Both the position numbers and the translations under genes were made by a program. The notes below the pieces were generated by a model, which made no database searches, was not told the origin of the DNA, and saw only the letters and a program-made list of their open reading frames with translations. Shown in pieces: positions 32,137 through 43,900 of a stretch of 64,000 bases of DNA (its first letter is position 1; each line of letters starts with the position of its first letter). Source of the stretch: Endothia cerciana (taxonomy: Eukaryota > Ascomycota > Sordariomycetes > Diaporthales > Cryphonectriaceae); NCBI GenBank assembly GCA_026119935.1, contig JALRMH010000010.1, forward strand, positions 778,553-842,552. The letters run 5' to 3'.

Positions 32137-33878
32137 CTACGACAGCATCGCCAGCAGCGACCCCGCCGAGGCGGCCAGGGCCCACGCCACCGCGTCGGCG
32201 GCAGCCACCCTCGGCGCCGGCGAGCGAGAACGCTTAGTGTTCGCAGGCGAGGACGTCGAGGTGGTGCTGATGGCCGGCGATGACGACGTGCCTCCGCTGC
32301 TGGTCGAGTCTGTCGTGCCCGTGGTCGACGTCGCAGAGCCCAACTGCCGCACGTCCTTGATGTCGGCCATGCTGTACGGCGCGGGCGCTGCCTTCGCGAG
32401 GAGACCATGCACCGTTTCCAACGCGCTCATCTCCTGACCGAGACCGGCGCTGCCGTCAAAGTCGCCGGTGTACCACTTCTGGCCACACGTCGTGCTGTTG
32501 TCGCCGCCTGCACAGGCCTTGCCGGCCGCCGTAGCAGAGGCGTCGAGGTATGTCGAGACGGTGGCCTCGATGGAGGGGACCATCAGGGCGGAGGCGTACA
32601 TGAAGCGGCTGAGGTAGCCCTTGAAGCTCTTCATGTCTGTGTCACACAGCCCGTAGGGCTCGCACGCGTGCTCGTACATGATGTTCGTCGAGTTGTCATA
32701 GGGCGTGAAGAAGCTCCCGGCCGCCTTCAAAAGGCCCTCGGTGTGGGCCGTCCAGGTGGAGGCGTCGGTGCCATTGGTGGCGTTGGCGAGGACGGCGGCC
32801 CCGTACATGTAGATGCCTGCGGCGTAGGAGAAGGTGACGTTATCACGCTTCGCGACCGTGCAGTTATCCCGCGAATCAGCGCCGTCGTACACGTTGTAGT
32901 CCGAGTCGATGAACTGGATGGCCGTCGACCAGCCCCAGACCTTGTTCGCCCAGTCGAGGTAGGTCTGGTTGCCCGTGGCGCGGTAGAGCCGGGCGCTGAT
33001 CTGGAAGAGGCCGCCGTTCGAGACCGAGTTGCGGTAGTTCATCCCGTTGCTGTTGTCTGCGAAGATCTGCCACAGCAGCCCGCCACCGCACGCCGAGGTG
33101 TTCCACCGCGCAGAGATCGAGTTGAAGGCGTTCTCCGCGACCTGCAGCCACGAGGGGACGCTGGTATCCGCCGTCTGTGGGAAGTTGCGCTCCGCAGCAG
33201 AGAGGACCGTGAACGTCCAGAAGGCCTGGTCGTCGTTACCTTCAGAACCGTAGTCGGTCGGGACCATCAGATCGTTCTGTGGAGCCACGACCTGGGATGA
33301 GATGGCGGTGGTAAGGATGTCGTCGTACGTGGGGTCGTTCGTGTAGTGCGAGTAATCAAGCATCGCGCCCATCAGGGCACCACATTCCCACCAGTAGTAC
33401 GGGGTAGGTAAAGCAGCGTAGGACTGTAGAACCTGTCAGCGAGTTCCGGGCCGTCAGACGCGGCAGAGCTCGTGTGGGAGTTCCCAAGCCGAACCATCCC
33501 TCCTTCAGAAAACACGATGGCGGTTTCCTGAGCCGAGAGATGTGACGGCCTGAGCCCGCCCCCCCGGCGAGCTGCCCTCAGAGAATCCTTACCTCGGTGG
33601 TACCCGGGTAGTATGACATGACACCCTCGGCGAGAGTCTTCGCAACACCAAGAATCGAAGCTATAACGTCAGGTCAGCCGGCCTGTTCCCAAGGTCATCC
33701 CACATCTCACTCTCATGTCCAACATACAGGTCTGGGTCACATCCAGGTTGGCCGGGGCGATAGTGGCGACATTGGTGGATGCTTCAACCGTTCCATTGGT
33801 GGCTGCCGCAGCAGCTAGCTGGGTGAAGACGCCCGCCTTGGTGAGGGAGGAGACGAGGTTGAGAATACCGGTACTCAT
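32137..33878 (-). CDS. GPI-anchored GH76 mannan endo-1,6-alpha-mannosidase (DCW1/DFG5 type)
   Basis: Three exons: 33878-33728, 33660-33593 and 33423-32137, 501 aa. The catalytic GH76 Asp pair is in EGNDDQAFW (D137-D138). Other family landmarks are PYYWWECGALMGAMLDY, GGGLLWQIF, VSNGGLFQISARLYRATGN, TFSYAAGIYMYGAA and GYLSRFMY. A Ser/Thr-rich stalk leads to a C-terminal hydrophobic stretch (AVAWALAASAGSLLAMLS), as expected for GPI attachment. DCW1/DFG5 proteins are thought to link GPI glycoproteins to cell-wall glucan. The predicted N-terminus has no charged n-region and is a poor signal peptide, so a further upstream exon may exist. The splice sites GTATGT/TTATAG and GTAAGG/CTACAG keep frame. 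The enzyme family is certain; the start is not. Confidence 0.92.
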
Positions 33879-33935
33879 CGTGACGGGGTATCGAAGGTAA
33901 AGTAAAGGCTCGCCAGTAGCGTTGGGGAAGAGAGA

Positions 33936-33948
33936 GGGGGGGGGGGGG
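33936..33948 (+). repeat. G13 homopolymer
   Basis: About 60 bp upstream of the predicted GH76 start; C-run on the sense strand. Confidence 0.95.
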
Positions 33949-34258
33949 AAGGGGAGTCCTAGCTCCAGGGAAGACCTTCCAACAAGGTGGGACTGGAGAA
34001 TGGGTAACAGAGGCGTGGGTAGGAACGAGTCCAAGATGCTGACTGCTCAAGGTGCCGAAAAGAATGACTTCATAGAAGCGTTGAAAGAGAGACGTTGTGA
34101 CAAGGTGAAAGGGTCGGACGGAAGCAAACGGGCAAACGTCAGTGAAGGAATAGCAAGGATAGTCAAGAAGAACACACAGCTCAAACCTTGGCCCTACACC
34201 AGCAGTGGACAAGGGAGGTGAGGAGAGGGTGAGGTAAGGTGAGCGAAGCAAAGCAAAG

Positions 34259-34312
34259 AAGGAGGAGGAGGAGGAGGAGGAGGAAGAAGAAGAAGAGGAG
34301 GAGGATGATGAG
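34259..34312 (+). repeat. (GGA/GAA)n purine microsatellite
   Basis: About 50 bases of pure purine upstream of the GH76 gene. Confidence 0.9.
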
Positions 34313-35727
34313 GTTGGCGATGTCATCCTCCAGGCCTGACCCACCAGGCCGAAGCCCATCATATACCTACGCAGGCGTTGTGCTGTTATGTACGGGGGCG
34401 GCAGCAAGTACCTTGTTCCTGCAGGAGGGCCCCCGGGCTGCCAGCCTGGAGGGGGAAGGGGAAGGGGAACGAGCACAGCCAGGTTGACAGGAGGAGACGT
34501 TTAGCTCGCTGGCACCCAATTAGGGCACCTGGGCGTCTTGAAGATCTGACTTCGCGGCAGCGCGGCAGAGCCAGAGGGTGAAAATGGTCCAAGCCCTTGT
34601 CCTGGGCTTTGTTTCGTTTGTTCTGCATGTCTGTGCCCCTGGTGACTCGCATTGGAGAGAGCGAGGACTGACAAGTTAAGTGGTCACTGCAGGGTTCCTC
34701 ATCTGGCGGCGTCCCTGGCAGGGGGATAAAGGTGGGGGGGAGGGGCCACAGGGCCTAACGGGATGGGCCTGGTTGGGAATCTGGGGGGGGCGGCGCTACA
34801 GGTAGGAAAGAAGAACAGAGGGACATGTTCTGCCTAGACTGCATGCACATGAAAAGGTCGCCTCCCCCCCCCCCAAACCCACCCTTCAAAAAGATGAGAT
34901 CTGGTCTTCGATATCTCGAGGCGTCAGTAGGGGTGCCTGAGGGATTCTATCCTGACCCATGAAAACACGAGAGAAGTTGGTCGTTTGTTTCCTGGCCTGA
35001 CCAAGTACCCTCGGCAAGTAGGGGCAGAGGAAGGTAGCATTGGGGGGAAAAGGGGGTGTTTGTTTTATTCTCCTCGATTGGCTGACTGTGGCTCGACTCC
35101 CGGCCACGCGGTGCAGCTGAAACACCCATCTGCCAGATTAGGCCGACTGGCTGCCGCGCGCGCTCCTCCTTCGCGCTGCCACTGCCGAGAGCGAGTGGAT
35201 GATTCGGGGCCGGCCGGCCGGCCAGTGAGCCAGTGAGCCAGCCATGGTCTCAAAAGGATCTTCGGGCTGGCTGGTTCTCAAGAGGGCCTTGAGGAAGACA
35301 ACACGTAGATACGTCAGAAACAATGTCTCGTGCGGCCTGGGGACGGGGGGACCATGGGCGGGTCGATTCGAGAGTTGATCCACACTCTAGCCGCTCGCCG
35401 TCGCCAGCTCGCCTCCAAGTCACGGCCCGTCCAGGACCTGCAACGCGGCTCAGGCATCATCCATCTTCGTATTGGGTGGGCATGGGCAAAATGTCAGTTT
35501 GATATGTGCAGATTCTGGGTATAAATAATGTTGTGGGGAGATCCGCATCCCGTTGTAGTAGATCCCGGGGCCCCGGGTCAGGTTCAAGACCAACTCGCAC
35601 TTCGGACCGAAACCAGAACGCCTACGCAATGGCCCAAGCTCTCGCAGTCAGGTAATCCCCATCTCGGGTCCCAGCTCACCATGACGGCTGGCCCAGAACA
35701 CCGCCTCCTCGGCCGATGGGCCCTGCG

Positions 35728-36545
35728 TCACATGGCGAGCATCCCCATCACTACCGTCGTCGTCATCATCATCACCGCAGCTGCCACCAGTGCCGGCCTG
35801 CTTGGGCCGGCATTGCGGGCTGCCCACGATGTCGTCGTCGGCTTCGGGAAGAACCATGCCGTATCGCTAGGGTTGATCGACACCCCGCTGGTCCCGGTGG
35901 CCTGGGCAGCCGTCTCGGCCGGCGCACCAGATGTCAGGGTCAAGACACCCCATTGGACCTCGCTGCCGAGGTAGGTCTCCGTGCGAGACACCTCGGTCGG
36001 CCCCGTCGTGTTGCCTCTCTCCCATCCGGGCCCGAACGATGAGTACTCGGTGCATGTAGCTGCAGTTGTCGAGGCGAGCTGGCATGATATTATGGCCGTC
36101 CTGTGAGGGCATCAGCAGGTCATCTCCACATGGGCCGGCAGCCCTACTGGTCGCCGGGGAGGGGGGGGGGGCACTCACAGTCTGCTCTCTACCTCTCCTG
36201 AATATTTGAACGTGCTGGGCCCCTCTGCAAAGGTGAACTGCATGCGTCCTGCTATCTGGCAGTCGTCGGTGTCAGGGCAGAAGATGGTATATGTGGTCGC
36301 CGTGCTGTCCTGTAACAAGATCGGCAGTCAGATGCGGGACGACCTCTGTTGTCGGGGCATGTGGGAATTCGTGGATCCGGTCTTACACTCGTGATTATAC
36401 TGCCGGCCAGATCATCCCAGTTCTCGCTCCGGTACCCAGGCACGTAGACCGGGACCGTCGTCGGTGAGTCGGCGGCGGACGCCGGTGCTAACCTCGGGGC
36501 CAGCGCGGCCATCAGGAGCGGCAGAGGTGGCCAGACGCGCTTCAT
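35728..36545 (-). CDS. GPI-anchored surface protein A (paralogue pair)
   Basis: Three exons: 36545-36387, 36309-36179 and 36100-35728, 220 aa. Signal peptide: residues 1-24 (MKRVWPPLPLLMAALAPRLA onward). The ectodomain has the fungal pattern GSIITSDSTATTYTIFCP, then a Cys pair in DDCQIAG, FTFAEGPSTF, and TAIISCQLASTTAATC. The C-terminus is a hydrophobic GPI-type tail (PALVAAAVMMMTTTVVMGML). No enzyme motif; such small Cys-containing GPI proteins are common and mostly uncharacterised. The second intron (phase 2) lies five residues before a conserved Cys, exactly as in the divergent gene at 38065. A C11 run sits 7 nt past its donor. Structural class is well supported; function unknown. Confidence 0.8.
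36161..36171 (+). repeat. G11 homopolymer in intron
   Basis: C11 on the sense strand, 7 nt after the intron-2 donor of GPI protein A. Confidence 0.95.
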
Positions 36546-37446
36546 CTTTAAGAACAAGAACAAGTCGGACTCGGAAAGAGAGCAGCCCAGGACGTCCAGG
36601 GGGAAGGCAAGGTCGGATGTTATCGAACCATTGGCGCCGCGGCTTCTGAACCCCGAGGTCGTGACGGCGTTCGTTTGCTGCACTCACGCCACCATCAAGA
36701 CCGCACGATATTTTCGGTGTAGGAGGGCAATCGGGTTCTCAATGATCCTCGGGGGAAGGGGGGAAAGGGCGGGAAAGGACACCCAACGAGCCCTTTTTCT
36801 TCTCAAGAGGGACCCAGTGCTTTCGGCGATTGGCATCAGCCGCTGTGTGTGTCTGAGGTCTTGGCTTTCTCTTGGCTGTCTGACAATGCCAAGACCGACC
36901 TGACCCTCTCTGTTGGGTGCTTTGGTCTGCCGGGTGCTTTGGTGGCCGTCCGCCCCGTGGCCTCCTCCGGGCTCTACCACAGTAGAGCCTTGCTTGCGCG
37001 CCCCTGCCCATAAAATCCCCCTACAGGCCCGCCGGGGGCCAACCTGGCCCTCGGCCGCACCGCGAGAATCATCGATGCCAAGCCTGGGCACCAGCTATTA
37101 CTGGCGGTGTTTATCAGCTGCATGTGGCCCGTCTTCCCTGCCGTTTGAGCTGCTTGAGACTCTGCTCACCGCTCGCCCTCCGGAGCTGTATGTGACATCG
37201 CGTTGAGACCGTGCCACCGACAAGTCGTGCGTGAGAGGCCATAAAATAAAATAAAAAGGAGGGGTGGGCTATGCCGTGATAGGTTGCGGGACAGGACGAA
37301 ATGTCGATCTCTTTTCCCGGCTCGACTTTGCTGTGGAAGATTTCAGAGGAAGTCAAGCTGCTGCAGCTTGTGGATAGCGCTCAGAGAGAGGCTAGCATCC
37401 TACCCCGACAGGTTACTACCACATCCTCGGTGTCTGCCGATTTAGG

Positions 37447-37483
37447 AGGTGTATGGTGTATGGTGTATGGTGTATGGTGTATG
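37447..37483 (+). repeat. 7-bp tandem repeat (GTGTATG)n
   Basis: About five perfect units. Confidence 0.9.
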
Positions 37484-37660
37484 GTGCGCCACAGGGCTCA
37501 CTCTGCAAAGACACCATGTTCTGTTAGAGGCACACCCAGCCTCCTCTTCAAGCCTTCAACCTACGAAAGCTTTCAACTTGACAAAAGGGGCAGGGCTTAT
37601 TTATTTAGCTAGATCTACTTTTATTGTCTTGTAGGAAAAGGGATTTTTGTAAAGTGAGCT

Positions 37661-37678
37661 CTATAGTGCACACTATAG
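37661..37678. repeat. inverted repeat, 8-bp arms with 2-bp spacer
   Basis: CTATAGTG, spacer CA, CACTATAG. It is flanked by near-mirrored GAGCT/TGAGC bases and lies about 390 bp upstream of GPI protein B. Confidence 0.8.
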
Positions 37679-38064
37679 TGAGCTTGACTTATAATTGACC
37701 CTAGCCATGCGAGTTAATATTGTCCTTGCCCTTAATGATGGAAATACAAAATTTCAAACAAACATGGTCTAATCCTCGCAATGCTGGTCAGATAGCAGCC
37801 CGGGGACTGCAGGAGTGGGCCGTTTTAGACTTAGAGTTTCGTTTGTAGGCGAGGCTCAACCGAGATATGAAAGGGGCAAAGATTATCCATCATGCGATTT
37901 TCTATCTGTCCGGTATTAAAGCGCGCCACGTCCAGCGACTGTCCACACTGAACATGATAGCCCAACTTCGTAATAAGATCAGCCTCTCAAAGTTGTCATA
38001 GGATATAGACGAAGACTCCCCAACCCGAGGTCATTCTCTAGGGCCGATCTGCTATCGATCAATT

Positions 38065-38724
38065 ATGACGCAGCGAATCCCGCTTCTGCTGGCTGTGCTG
38101 GGCAGCATCGCCAACGCCGACGCGGCGACCTCGGCGACCTCGACGACCTCGACGACCTCATCCGTCATTGACATCCACCTGCCTACCGCTGTTGATTCAC
38201 AGGCTGTAATGGGATCGATTATGGGGGTAGACGCGACTGCGACATCCTACTTCCTGACCTGCCCCACGGGCGAGTCTTCCCTGGATTGCAGCTTTGGGGC
38301 TGGCTTCGAGCTCGTCGAAGGGCCTGCCGTGCTGGAGATCCACATGACGCAGTCGGCTATTGGGTAAGGCCGCAAACCAGGCTTTCAGACAAAAATCGGT
38401 GGCGGCTGACTTGTATCCAGGACTATTGACGTCTCCTGCGACATCACCTCAGACACAGCAAGCTGCACCACGTCTATGGTAACGCTCGATTACGACATCT
38501 CCGGGACCTCCATCGCGTCTGCGATGGTGACGAGTACCGGAGGTGCTGTGGTCACTGGCATCAGCTCCTACAGCCTGCCTGTGACGGTGACGGCTGGCCT
38601 GGATAAGCTGGCCGCGAGCACGACTGCGTCAACCTCCTCAAGCACTGGTGGCGTCCCAAGGATGACCCAGAACGCCGTACTTGTGGGTGCCGCGGCTATG
38701 GTCGGGGGTGCTTTGTTGATATAG
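38065..38724 (+). CDS. GPI-anchored surface protein B (paralogue pair)
   Basis: Two exons, 38065-38363 and 38421-38724, 200 aa. The intron has donor GTAAGG, a CTGAC branch and acceptor ATCCAG, phase 2. A signal peptide (residues 1 to about 20, TQRIPLLLAVLGSIANADA) is followed by a Thr/Ser link. The ectodomain reads MGSIMGVDATATSYFLTCP, LDCSFGAGFELVEGP, then TIDVSCDITSDTASCT. It ends in a Ser/Thr-rich stalk and a hydrophobic GPI tail (MTQNAVLVGAAAMVGGALLI). The order GSI-x-x-x-D-x-TAT-x-Y, CP, DC, EGP and SC...C parallels protein A. Tail-to-tail with REV7, only 99 bp apart. Function unknown. Confidence 0.8.
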
Positions 38725-38823
38725 ACGGTGCTGTGGGCATTGAGGGATCCTGAACCCCCGATATCTGTAGCGCGCAATGGTACCCCACCCAGACAGCGTC
38801 AGCAAGGTTGGTCGTGAACTAGC

Positions 38824-39759
38824 TCATGTTGAGGATTGCGGTTTCTGGCCCCCAGAAGTGCGGAGAACGCCTTTTGCTTTACCCTCTTCAACCCAGCACT
38901 CGAGGAAGAGGGGCCCAGCCTCGATCGCGCGGATAGGGGTGGTGTTAGCACGCAAAGCATTGCGTCCCTTCTCTTGGCGATTCCGCGGAGCGGGCTGCGC
39001 TCCAGGCTGTGAAGGTATCCATGGCTGGGGATATCCTATCGGCGCTGGAGTCTCATCTCGTAGTTCGACGGCCACCGTGAATGTGCAACCCTCCGGCAGA
39101 GCATCCATCTTCTCGCCCGCGTAAGCAAGGCGACGCGCCGCACCACGAAGTTGTTCGTCGACGTCGACCCAGTTGATGGTTGCAGCCTGGTCGTCGTCGG
39201 CCATGCTTCCTTCGACATCAACCTCCGCAGCACTGTCCTCATCGCTGACATCCTCGTCCTCGGCGGACTCTTCGTCCTCGCCCTCCTGGTCTCCTCCCTC
39301 CCCAGGGATATCCTTCAATGCCTCTATCCCACCAGGCCATGTCGGGAAGTGAGAGACGTCGAACATCCACCTCTCAAAGACGCTGCCGGGGGCCAGTTGC
39401 TGGGCAGGCGAGACCTTGACAGGTGATGGGTTGGGAGGGGAGTGGATGACCACGGCAATCCGATCAACAGTGCCCTTGGCTAGCTGGGCAATGACGGCGT
39501 CGACGGCATCGCTGATCCATGAGCAGACTTTGGGATGGCGAGACTGATGAACGGGCAGGTTGAACGCCTTGGCCGAGAGAAAGGTGTCTCTGGGGTAGAT
39601 GTTGCGATAGTAGATGATGGTGTGGATCGAGACGGTGAGAAAGCTGGCAAAGCAGTCGAGGAGGGTGTGTGCCTCAGCGACAGGCACTTCTGTCGTCTGT
39701 GGGCCCAGCAGCTGCTCTGCTCCTCCTTGTAGGGGGAGGGGGGGCGGTGGCATCGACAT
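38824..39759 (-). CDS. REV7: REV7 / MAD2B HORMA-domain protein (DNA polymerase zeta subunit)
   Basis: Intronless, 311 aa. A HORMA domain begins at about residue 30 (LLDCFASFLTVSIHTIIYYRNIYP) and continues through VCSWISDAVDAVIAQLAKGTVDRIAVVI and VFERWMFDVSHFP, the standard Rev7 order. An acidic, Glu/Asp-rich insertion (about residues 150-190) interrupts the domain. The family's later strands follow (INWVDVDEQLRGAARRLAY, CTFTVAVELRD, PLFLECWVEEG). Rev7 bridges Rev1 and Rev3 in translesion synthesis. A start two codons downstream is also possible. Opens divergently from KAP114, as often seen for paired housekeeping genes. Confidence 0.93.
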   Translation of the reverse strand: MSMPPPPLPLQGGAEQLLGPQTTEVPVAEAHTLLDCFASFLTVSIHTIIYYRNIYPRDTFLSAKAFNLPVHQSRHPKVCSWISDAVDAVIAQLAKGTVDRIAVVIHSPPNPSPVKVSPAQQLAPGSVFERWMFDVSHFPTWPGGIEALKDIPGEGGDQEGEDEESAEDEDVSDEDSAAEVDVEGSMADDDQAATINWVDVDEQLRGAARRLAYAGEKMDALPEGCTFTVAVELRDETPAPIGYPQPWIPSQPGAQPAPRNRQEKGRNALRANTTPIRAIEAGPLFLECWVEEGKAKGVLRTSGGQKPQSST

Positions 39760-40982
39760 GATGCAGAGCCCTCACAAGCACAACCTCGGGCGCAGAGTCT
39801 GTCTCAAGGCCAAGACGAGACAACTGTGGCCACCTGTGCGTAACAGGTCCAGGACGGTATGGGGGGCAGGTGGACACCTGCGGGCAGCCACGCCCGGCTC
39901 CTCGCATTGGAAAGCGTTTTCGAAGGCCTTGTTTCGGGGCCTCTGCAGAGGAAGCAGTCCCGAGAAGGTTCGGCACACGTTCCCTCGGAGAATCCTGGAA
40001 GCCAGGCAGGAGCCTCGAGATTATGTGAGGACTGGGTGGATGGATGACTTCCGGGTTCAGCCTAGATGCTGAGTGCTGCTGTTAGAGGCTAGACTGAACG
40101 GTGGCTTTCAGAAATGCCTCTATTGGATCATGATTCAGGCAAATCAAGCCAAAGGCCAAGACCCGAGGAGATAACAACACCCCCAAGATCAAAAGGGTCA
40201 TCATTCTGTCCCGGATTTTGATAATGTCTTTGCTGGGAGATGTATAATGTCCCGTCCAAAGAAAAAGGTGAGGATGTTCTGTGGTACTCTCCATGGATGA
40301 ATGGCCTTGGCCAGGACAAGTCTGGCCCATTTACGCGTACCAAATCGCGTCACGTCCCCCTCCCTGTTGGGAGGGAACCTGGGCGTTCGTTACCACCGTG
40401 CTGGTAAGACCCTCTGCCCCTCTGTTGGACCGGGGAACAAGTGCATTTGGATCGGGAAGTGGGAGGGCGAAGATCATCATGAAAGCCATTTACAGGGCTC
40501 GTAGAGACTATCGCGGGCTGATCAGAGGCCTTTATGGCTAGGGAAGCAGGGCATCCAGTTCCATGGTTTTACAGGCGACGCGTCTTCAGAAGAGAGGGGC
40601 AACCAAGTGGACGTACCTGTAGTGGAAACTGAACTGTAACCCCACCATCCCCAAAAGCTGACCCGCCGTTCCCTAAGCCTGCAACCCGACGAGCTTTCCC
40701 TTTCCCCTCCCCCCCCCCCCCAAATGCACAGCTGCTAACAAAAACAACGGCCTCGTTCGACTACTGCATCACCAAGTGAAGAGCTAACCTGGGCACACTC
40801 AACGGCCAGGCTGGTTCAGGCTTGGACATTCTTTTTTACTTCAGACCTGTCTCACCGATTGACAAGCCCGCCGCCACGTTCCCACTACTTGTAGTTACCT
40901 AGCTACAAGTACCCCTCTAGCCCCGCCCCGCAATAGTCTTGAGAGACGGCACCTAGAGCAGAGCGAGCAGAGGGCTATCATC
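39760..40982. other. bidirectional promoter region REV7 / KAP114
   Basis: 1.2 kb between divergent starts, with a C13 run at 40709-40721 about 260 bp upstream of the KAP114 ATG. No supported gene. Confidence 0.6.
40709..40721 (+). repeat. C13 homopolymer
   Basis: Uninterrupted C-run in the KAP114 upstream region. Confidence 0.95.
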
Positions 40983-43900
40983 ATGGAGGACGAGCTGGCT
41001 CAGCTGCTGGCCAACACCCAGCTGCCCCAGGAGGAGCCCAGGAAGCGCGCCGAGCTCGACCTCAGGCATGCCCAGACGAACATCGCCTTCCCGGTCGCCC
41101 TGGCAAACATTGCCGCCCACAACTCCGTCTCGGCAGATATCCGCCAGGCCGCCCTGTCCTATCTGCGACGCTTCATCGAGTTTAACTGGGGCGAGGAGGG
41201 CGACGAGGATGGCGAGGGGCCTCGGATCCCCATCCCGGACGCCAGCAAGGAGCAGCTGCGCCACAAACTGCTTGACCTGGCACTGAGCGACGAGCCTGAC
41301 CGCAAGGTCAAGTCTGCTGTCAGGTAGGCCACCTACAGTCATGGGGGCGAACCTGGTGATGAGACGCAAGTCGAGTAACACAGCACAGTTATGTAGTCGG
41401 CAAGATCGCCACCAACGACTTTCCCGACAAGTGGCCGGGCCTCCTCTCCGCCCTCCTCCAAGTTATCCCGAAGGGCACCGACACCCAGCTCTACGGCGCT
41501 CTCAAGGTCCTGAGCAACATCGTCGACGAGAGCCTGACCGAAGACCAGTTCTTCTCCGCGGCCCGCCCCATCATCGATGTGGTCTACAATGTTGCTCTCA
41601 GCGACGCTCGAAAGCCCACCCTGCGGGCCCTGGCCGTACAGGTCTTCCGCGGCTGCTTCGGTCTTATGGACATGGTCAAGGACGATCATCCCAAGGAAGT
41701 CAAGGGTTTCGCCGAGGAGGCCCTAAAGGGGTGGCTCCCGTTCTTCTCGCAGGTGCTTCAGGTCCAGCTGCCACCGGTCTCCGAGGAGGCTGCCGCGCGC
41801 GAACACCGCAACGGCCTCATTTCGTTCAAACTGCAGGTGGTGAAGACCCTGATGAAGGTCAAGAGCGTCTTCCCAACACTCCTCCTTCCGCAGAGCCCGG
41901 CCTTCTTCCAAGCAACATGGCACGAGCTCTCCCTGCTCCAGGGCCAGTACCAGGAGCACTACATCGACAACACAGGCCAAGGGCGGTTGGAGGACTCGGA
42001 CGGATTGCCATACACCCTGGACTTCTTGATCCTGGAGGAGTTGGATTTCCTGAACCAGTGCATGAGGGCAGCACCGGTTCAGAAGGAACTGGAGGCTCAG
42101 CTCAACGGCCGGCCAGCTCACGAGGCACCCTGGGTCATAGACCTCATGAAGTTGTTGGTTGCATACAGTCGCATCACCTGTGAGGAAGAGGAACTGTGGG
42201 ACATTGACGTCTCACTCTATCTCGCCGAAGAGACCTCGGTAGGTTACCCCTTGTGTGTCTCGTTACTCTGCTGTGAAGGCTCTTGTTTCCACCGGGGGCC
42301 GAGGCTGACTGCTGCCAGGTGACGGCGAACTACACCGCACGAACTGCCTGTGGTGACCTGCTGATCAAGACCGGGGAGTGGCTCCATGCAAGAGCCTTGG
42401 AGGGCCTCTTCGCTCACACCAAGACACAATTCACGGGCCAGAATGACTGGCGCTCGCAAGAAGCGTGCCTGTATCTGTTCAACATGCTCCTCAGCGACTT
42501 TCAGGATCGCTCTGATGATGTACCGCCTGAGGTCGCCCAGGCACACGTGGAGCTAATTAACTATGCGGCAGGTAAGCTCCTTCCCTCCGAGCTATGGTAT
42601 CGGAGTAGCAACGCATCTCGTCTCCTCAAACTCGCGCTGATTCCGTCCTAGGCCAAGAGCAACCTCTGCTCCGAGCCCGAGGCTTCGTTGTCGCTGGCAC
42701 ACTCTCTCAAGGCTTTGTGCCTGTCAATACACTGCTGGACCAGACGATTCAGTCAATCAGCAGCGACAGCTCCGAGCTTGTCCAGGTTGCATGCATCAAG
42801 GCTATGGAGAGTTTCGTCACCTCCGGCAACGGCCCTGCCGACCGTCAAGTGCCAATGCTCGTGGCTCTCAACAGCTTCCTCGATGGAAAGGATATGACTG
42901 AACTGGAAGACGCTCATGATTTGCTGGTCACCCTCGCTGAGGCCCTCAGGGCAGTCATCAGCATTGACCCACGCATTACCATTGCGTCGGAGATCAAGTC
43001 TGTTGACTCGCTGTTCCTGATCGCGAAGCACGGCGCTTCGAACTTCCAGGTGACCTTCATGATTGTGGAGGCTTTTGAGGACCTGGTCTCGACCCTGTCG
43101 GACCCGACATCTTATGCGGCTCTCTGCGCAAAGGTCCTGCCCACGATCGCTGGGGCCTTCAATGTGGCAGATATGACCCAGGACGACCCTCTCCTTACCC
43201 TCGCGTGTGAGTTGCTCGTGCCGTTAGTGCAAAACGGTTCCGAGCCGCTGCCTGCTGGTTTCGTCGCTGCAACCCTACCGAAATTGAAGAACTTGCTACT
43301 TCAGTCTCCCGAAGGCGAAGTCTTGCGACCAGGCGCGGAGGCAATCAAGTACATGTTAATGCACGACCATCACCAGGTACTCGGCTGGCATGACGAGAAT
43401 GGCCAGTCTGGACTGGAGACCTGCCTCCTCATCGTGGACCGCCTCCTTGGGCCCAACATTGAGGACAACGCCGCATCAGAGGTCGGGGGGCTCGCAGCGG
43501 AGCTTGTGGAGAAGGCTGGCCCGGAGCGTTTGGGACCTTATCTGGAGAAGCTGCTGCAGGCGGTCGCCAACCGTCTCGCGACTGCAGAAGCTGCAGCCTT
43601 CATCCAGTCTCTTATCAGTGTCTTCGCGCGCCTGTCTCTGGTACAGGCCGGCGATGTGGTCCAATTCCTCAGCAATATCGACATCAACGGTCAGAACGGC
43701 TTGCAGGTCGTCATGAGCAAGTGGCTAGAGAACTCCGTCAGCTTTGCGGGATATGATGACATCAGACAGAACGTCATTGCCCTGTCGAAGCTTTACTCCC
43801 TCAACGATCAGCGCCTGGCCCAGATTCAAGTGAAGGGCGACATGATCATCCAGCCAGGGAACGGCCGGATAATGACGCGGTCGCGAGCCAAGCAGAATCC

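Larger units (their letters stand above)
33879..35727. other. intergenic, no gene seen
   Basis: 1.85 kb between the GH76 start and the 3' end of the downstream-numbered GPI protein, both minus strand. G13 at 33936-33948, then a GGA/GAA purine tract at 34259-34312. It may hide a 5' exon of the GH76 gene. No open frame with recognisable content. Confidence 0.5.
36546..38064. other. bidirectional promoter region of the GPI-protein pair
   Basis: 1.5 kb between divergent starts. It contains a 7-bp tandem repeat (37447-37483) and a perfect 8-bp-arm inverted repeat (37661-37678) in a locally AT-rich stretch (about 37600-38040). No supported gene. Confidence 0.55.

Noticed and set aside
37600..38040. 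AT-richer stretch as a possible RIP remnant
   Set aside because: Only a few hundred bases, no repeat partner and no marked TpA enrichment by eye.
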